Origin: Croceicoccus hydrothermalis | GTDB lineage: Bacteria > Pseudomonadota > Alphaproteobacteria > Sphingomonadales > Sphingomonadaceae | Length of the DNA: 64,000 nt | Direction of reading: 5' to 3' | NCBI RefSeq assembly: GCF_022378335.1 | Contig: NZ_JAIQCI010000003.1 | Location: 1-64,000, forward strand | Part shown: piece by piece, positions 62,455 to 64,000 of the stretch | How positions within the stretch are numbered: position 1 is the stretch's first letter | Layout of the letters: each line of letters begins with the position of its first letter | Notes under the pieces: model-generated | What the model was told of the DNA's origin: nothing | Seen by the model: only the letters and a program-made list of their open reading frames with translations | The model's database searches: none | Program-made: the position numbers and the translations under genes

Positions 62455-63411
62455 ATGGACAAGCGTGAGCTGACCATCATCGACAGCAAGGCGGTGGCCG
62501 CCCATCTCGACTACCCCGGATGCATGGCGGCGATCCGCGACGCGATGATCGCGCTTTCGAACGGACGCACCCGCCAATTGCTGCGCACCATGATCCCGAT
62601 GAGACAGGGCCGGACCTTCGCGCAGATGCCCGGCGCATTGGGCGACGACGCGATGTTCGGGGCCAAGATGATCAGCGTCTTTGCCGACCCCGACAATCCC
62701 GGCACGCGGCGACATCGCGGGATCATCGCAATGTTCGAACCCGAACACGGCATGCCGGTCGCGATCGTCGATGCCGAAGAAGTGACCCATATCCGCACCG
62801 CCGCCGCCACTGCGGTCGCAACCGATGCACTGGCGCGCGTCGACGCGCGCCGGCTGCTGATCCTGGGCACCGGGGGGCAGGCGCACAGCCATCTGGCGGC
62901 ATTGCGGGGCGTTCGTCCGTTCGAGCGCATCGCCATATGGGGCCGCGATGCGGACAAGGCGAGCGCCATCGCGCGGCGATATGCCGATGAATTGCCGATC
63001 GAGGCGATTGACGATCTGCCGGAGGGGGCGGCACGCGCCGACGTGATCTGCACGCTGACCGGCGCGCGCGAACCGATCTTGCGCGGCGAATGGCTGCGCC
63101 CCGGTTGCCATGTCAATATCGTGGGATCGAGCGGGCCCGGACCGGTCGAGGTCGATACCCCGCTCGTCGTGCGCAGCCGTTTCATCGCCGACAGCCGCAC
63201 CTCCGCTCTCGACGCGGCGGCCGAATTTCTCGTCGCGAAAGCCGCAGGTGCGGTGAGCGACGCGCATATCGTCGCCGAAATCGGCGAAGTGCTGTCGGGT
63301 ACGGCGCCGGGCCGGCAATCGGACGAGGACATCACCGCCTACAAATCGCTCGGCCATGCGGTGCAGGATCTTGCTGCCGCCGCCTATCTGATCGAGAGGA
63401 TCGCACATTGA
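62455..63411 (+). CDS. Ornithine cyclodeaminase/mu-crystallin family protein
   Basis: 318 residues. Rossmann nucleotide motif LLILGTGGQAHSHLAAL, plus GAKMISVFADPDNPG, VDAEEVTHIRTAAATAVATDAL and GSSGPGPVEVD. Members are ornithine cyclodeaminases, alanine dehydrogenases or ketimine reductases; sequence alone does not settle which. AGGAG stands before the ATG. The stop overlaps a TTG start of the next gene. Confidence 0.9.
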   Translation: MDKRELTIIDSKAVAAHLDYPGCMAAIRDAMIALSNGRTRQLLRTMIPMRQGRTFAQMPGALGDDAMFGAKMISVFADPDNPGTRRHRGIIAMFEPEHGMPVAIVDAEEVTHIRTAAATAVATDALARVDARRLLILGTGGQAHSHLAALRGVRPFERIAIWGRDADKASAIARRYADELPIEAIDDLPEGAARADVICTLTGAREPILRGEWLRPGCHVNIVGSSGPGPVEVDTPLVVRSRFIADSRTSALDAAAEFLVAKAAGAVSDAHIVAEIGEVLSGTAPGRQSDEDITAYKSLGHAVQDLAAAAYLIERIAH

Positions 63412-64000
63412 AATTCCGCCGTCTGCACACCGCCCTGTTTCTGTCCGGCGCGATGCTGGCCTTCCCGCACGACGCGGCGGCGGACACGCAATCGTATAGC
63501 GTCATCGCCAATGGCGAAAACGTGGGCCGCGTGCTGGTCGAAATCGACGGCCCGACGGCGCGGATCATCCATGATGTGAAGAACAACGGCCGCGGCCCCA
63601 CGATGGAAGAGGAGGTCACGCTGGATAAGGACGGCCTTCCGCTGCGCTGGCGGCTGGATGGTACATCCACGTTCGAAAACGCGATTGCGGAGCGTTTCGC
63701 ACGCGAAAACGACGGCGCGGGATGGACCGCGACATGGACGGACAGCACCGGCAGCGACACCGCCACGACGCGGGAACCGGCCCTCTATATCGCGCAGGAA
63801 GGCAGCCCCTGGTCGCTCGGTATCTATGCGCGTGCGCTGCTGGCCGATGCGGACCACGCGATCCCCGCCCTGCCCGGCGGCCGGTTGACGTTGAGCGAGG
63901 ACGCGCCCGTCACACTGAACGGGGTCGAATATCGCGCGGTGTCGATCAACGGCATCGGGCTTTCGCCCGACACCATTCTGCTGGATGCGGACGATGCGAT
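63408..64000 (+). CDS. Amidohydrolase N-terminal part, cut by window edge
   Basis: Open frame from a TTG at 63408 (TTGA overlap with the preceding stop) to the window end, at least 197 residues. Signal peptide (LFLSGAMLAFPHDAAAD), then the beta-rich N-terminal domain YSVIANGENVGRVLVEIDG, NNGRGPTMEEEVTLD and PALYIAQEGSPWSLGIYARALL, a domain I associate with exported sphingomonad amidohydrolases. The catalytic part would lie beyond the edge. Co-transcribed with the cyclodeaminase gene. Confidence 0.75.
   Translation, partial: MKFRRLHTALFLSGAMLAFPHDAAADTQSYSVIANGENVGRVLVEIDGPTARIIHDVKNNGRGPTMEEEVTLDKDGLPLRWRLDGTSTFENAIAERFARENDGAGWTATWTDSTGSDTATTREPALYIAQEGSPWSLGIYARALLADADHAIPALPGGRLTLSEDAPVTLNGVEYRAVSINGIGLSPDTILLDADDA

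Overview
The window looks like the chromosome of a GC-rich alphaproteobacterium of the Sphingomonadales, most likely an Erythrobacteraceae or Sphingomonadaceae member. This is inferred from gene content, not from a marker gene: UPF0262, a TonB receptor paired with a TPR-sulfotransferase, a DUF6961-type small protein, and paired amidohydrolases. There are no rRNA genes, CRISPR arrays or complete insertion sequences. One tRNA gene, tRNA-Leu(CAG), lies at 22571-22657 on the minus strand.

Positions 1 to about 22.57 kb are the integrase end of a genomic island inserted at the 3' end of tRNA-Leu. It holds (i) about 960 bases of apparently degraded sequence; (ii) a copper module built around a CsoR repressor, with a seven-gene leftward operon (csoR, DUF2231, lipoprotein, DUF411, Cu P-type ATPase, K+-channel-like protein, DUF305) and a divergent multicopper oxidase-copB pair; (iii) a CusF-like gene head to head with a DUF3703 gene; (iv) a czc-type Zn/Co/Cd block (His-rich periplasmic protein, CzcC, CzcB, CzcA, PIB-4 ATPase); (v) a mobility/regulatory end with an AlpA regulator, a helix-turn-helix protein, a lytic transglycosylase, a membrane-anchored nuclease, two small proteins and a P4-type integrase. 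Three GTTC-N7-GTTC sites, the alphaproteobacterial LexA-box pattern, stand before the three transcription units of this last part, so the island end looks controlled by DNA damage or by a single element repressor.

From 22.66 kb rightward is core-type chromosome: an NDUFA9-like protein, GST, mobA, UPF0262, a broken GH25 gene, dcd with a tandem repeat grown from its stop codon, a GntP permease, yghU, and a molybdenum hydroxylase locus (xdhC and a cytidylyltransferase-like gene convergent with a three-subunit PaoABC-like enzyme). Then come a PhoX-like protein, a Zur-box-preceded ZnuD-like zinc receptor, nhaA, a CPA1 antiporter, purC-purS-purQ, a GGDEF/EAL protein, and two amidohydrolases.

Positions 48.9 to 52.0 kb hold a tight three-gene operon (N-formylglutamate amidohydrolase family, DUF1704/QEGLA metallopeptidase-like, GshB-like ATP-grasp). 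Its chemistry resembles a ligate-and-remove cycle and I consider it one of the two most interesting loci; the other is the putatively SOS-controlled island end. The rest is a BCCT transporter, a TonB receptor with TPR-sulfotransferase, an MFS transporter, a frameshifted M61-PDZ peptidase, an Lrp regulator divergent from an ornithine cyclodeaminase family gene, and the 5' part of an amidohydrolase gene cut by the window edge.
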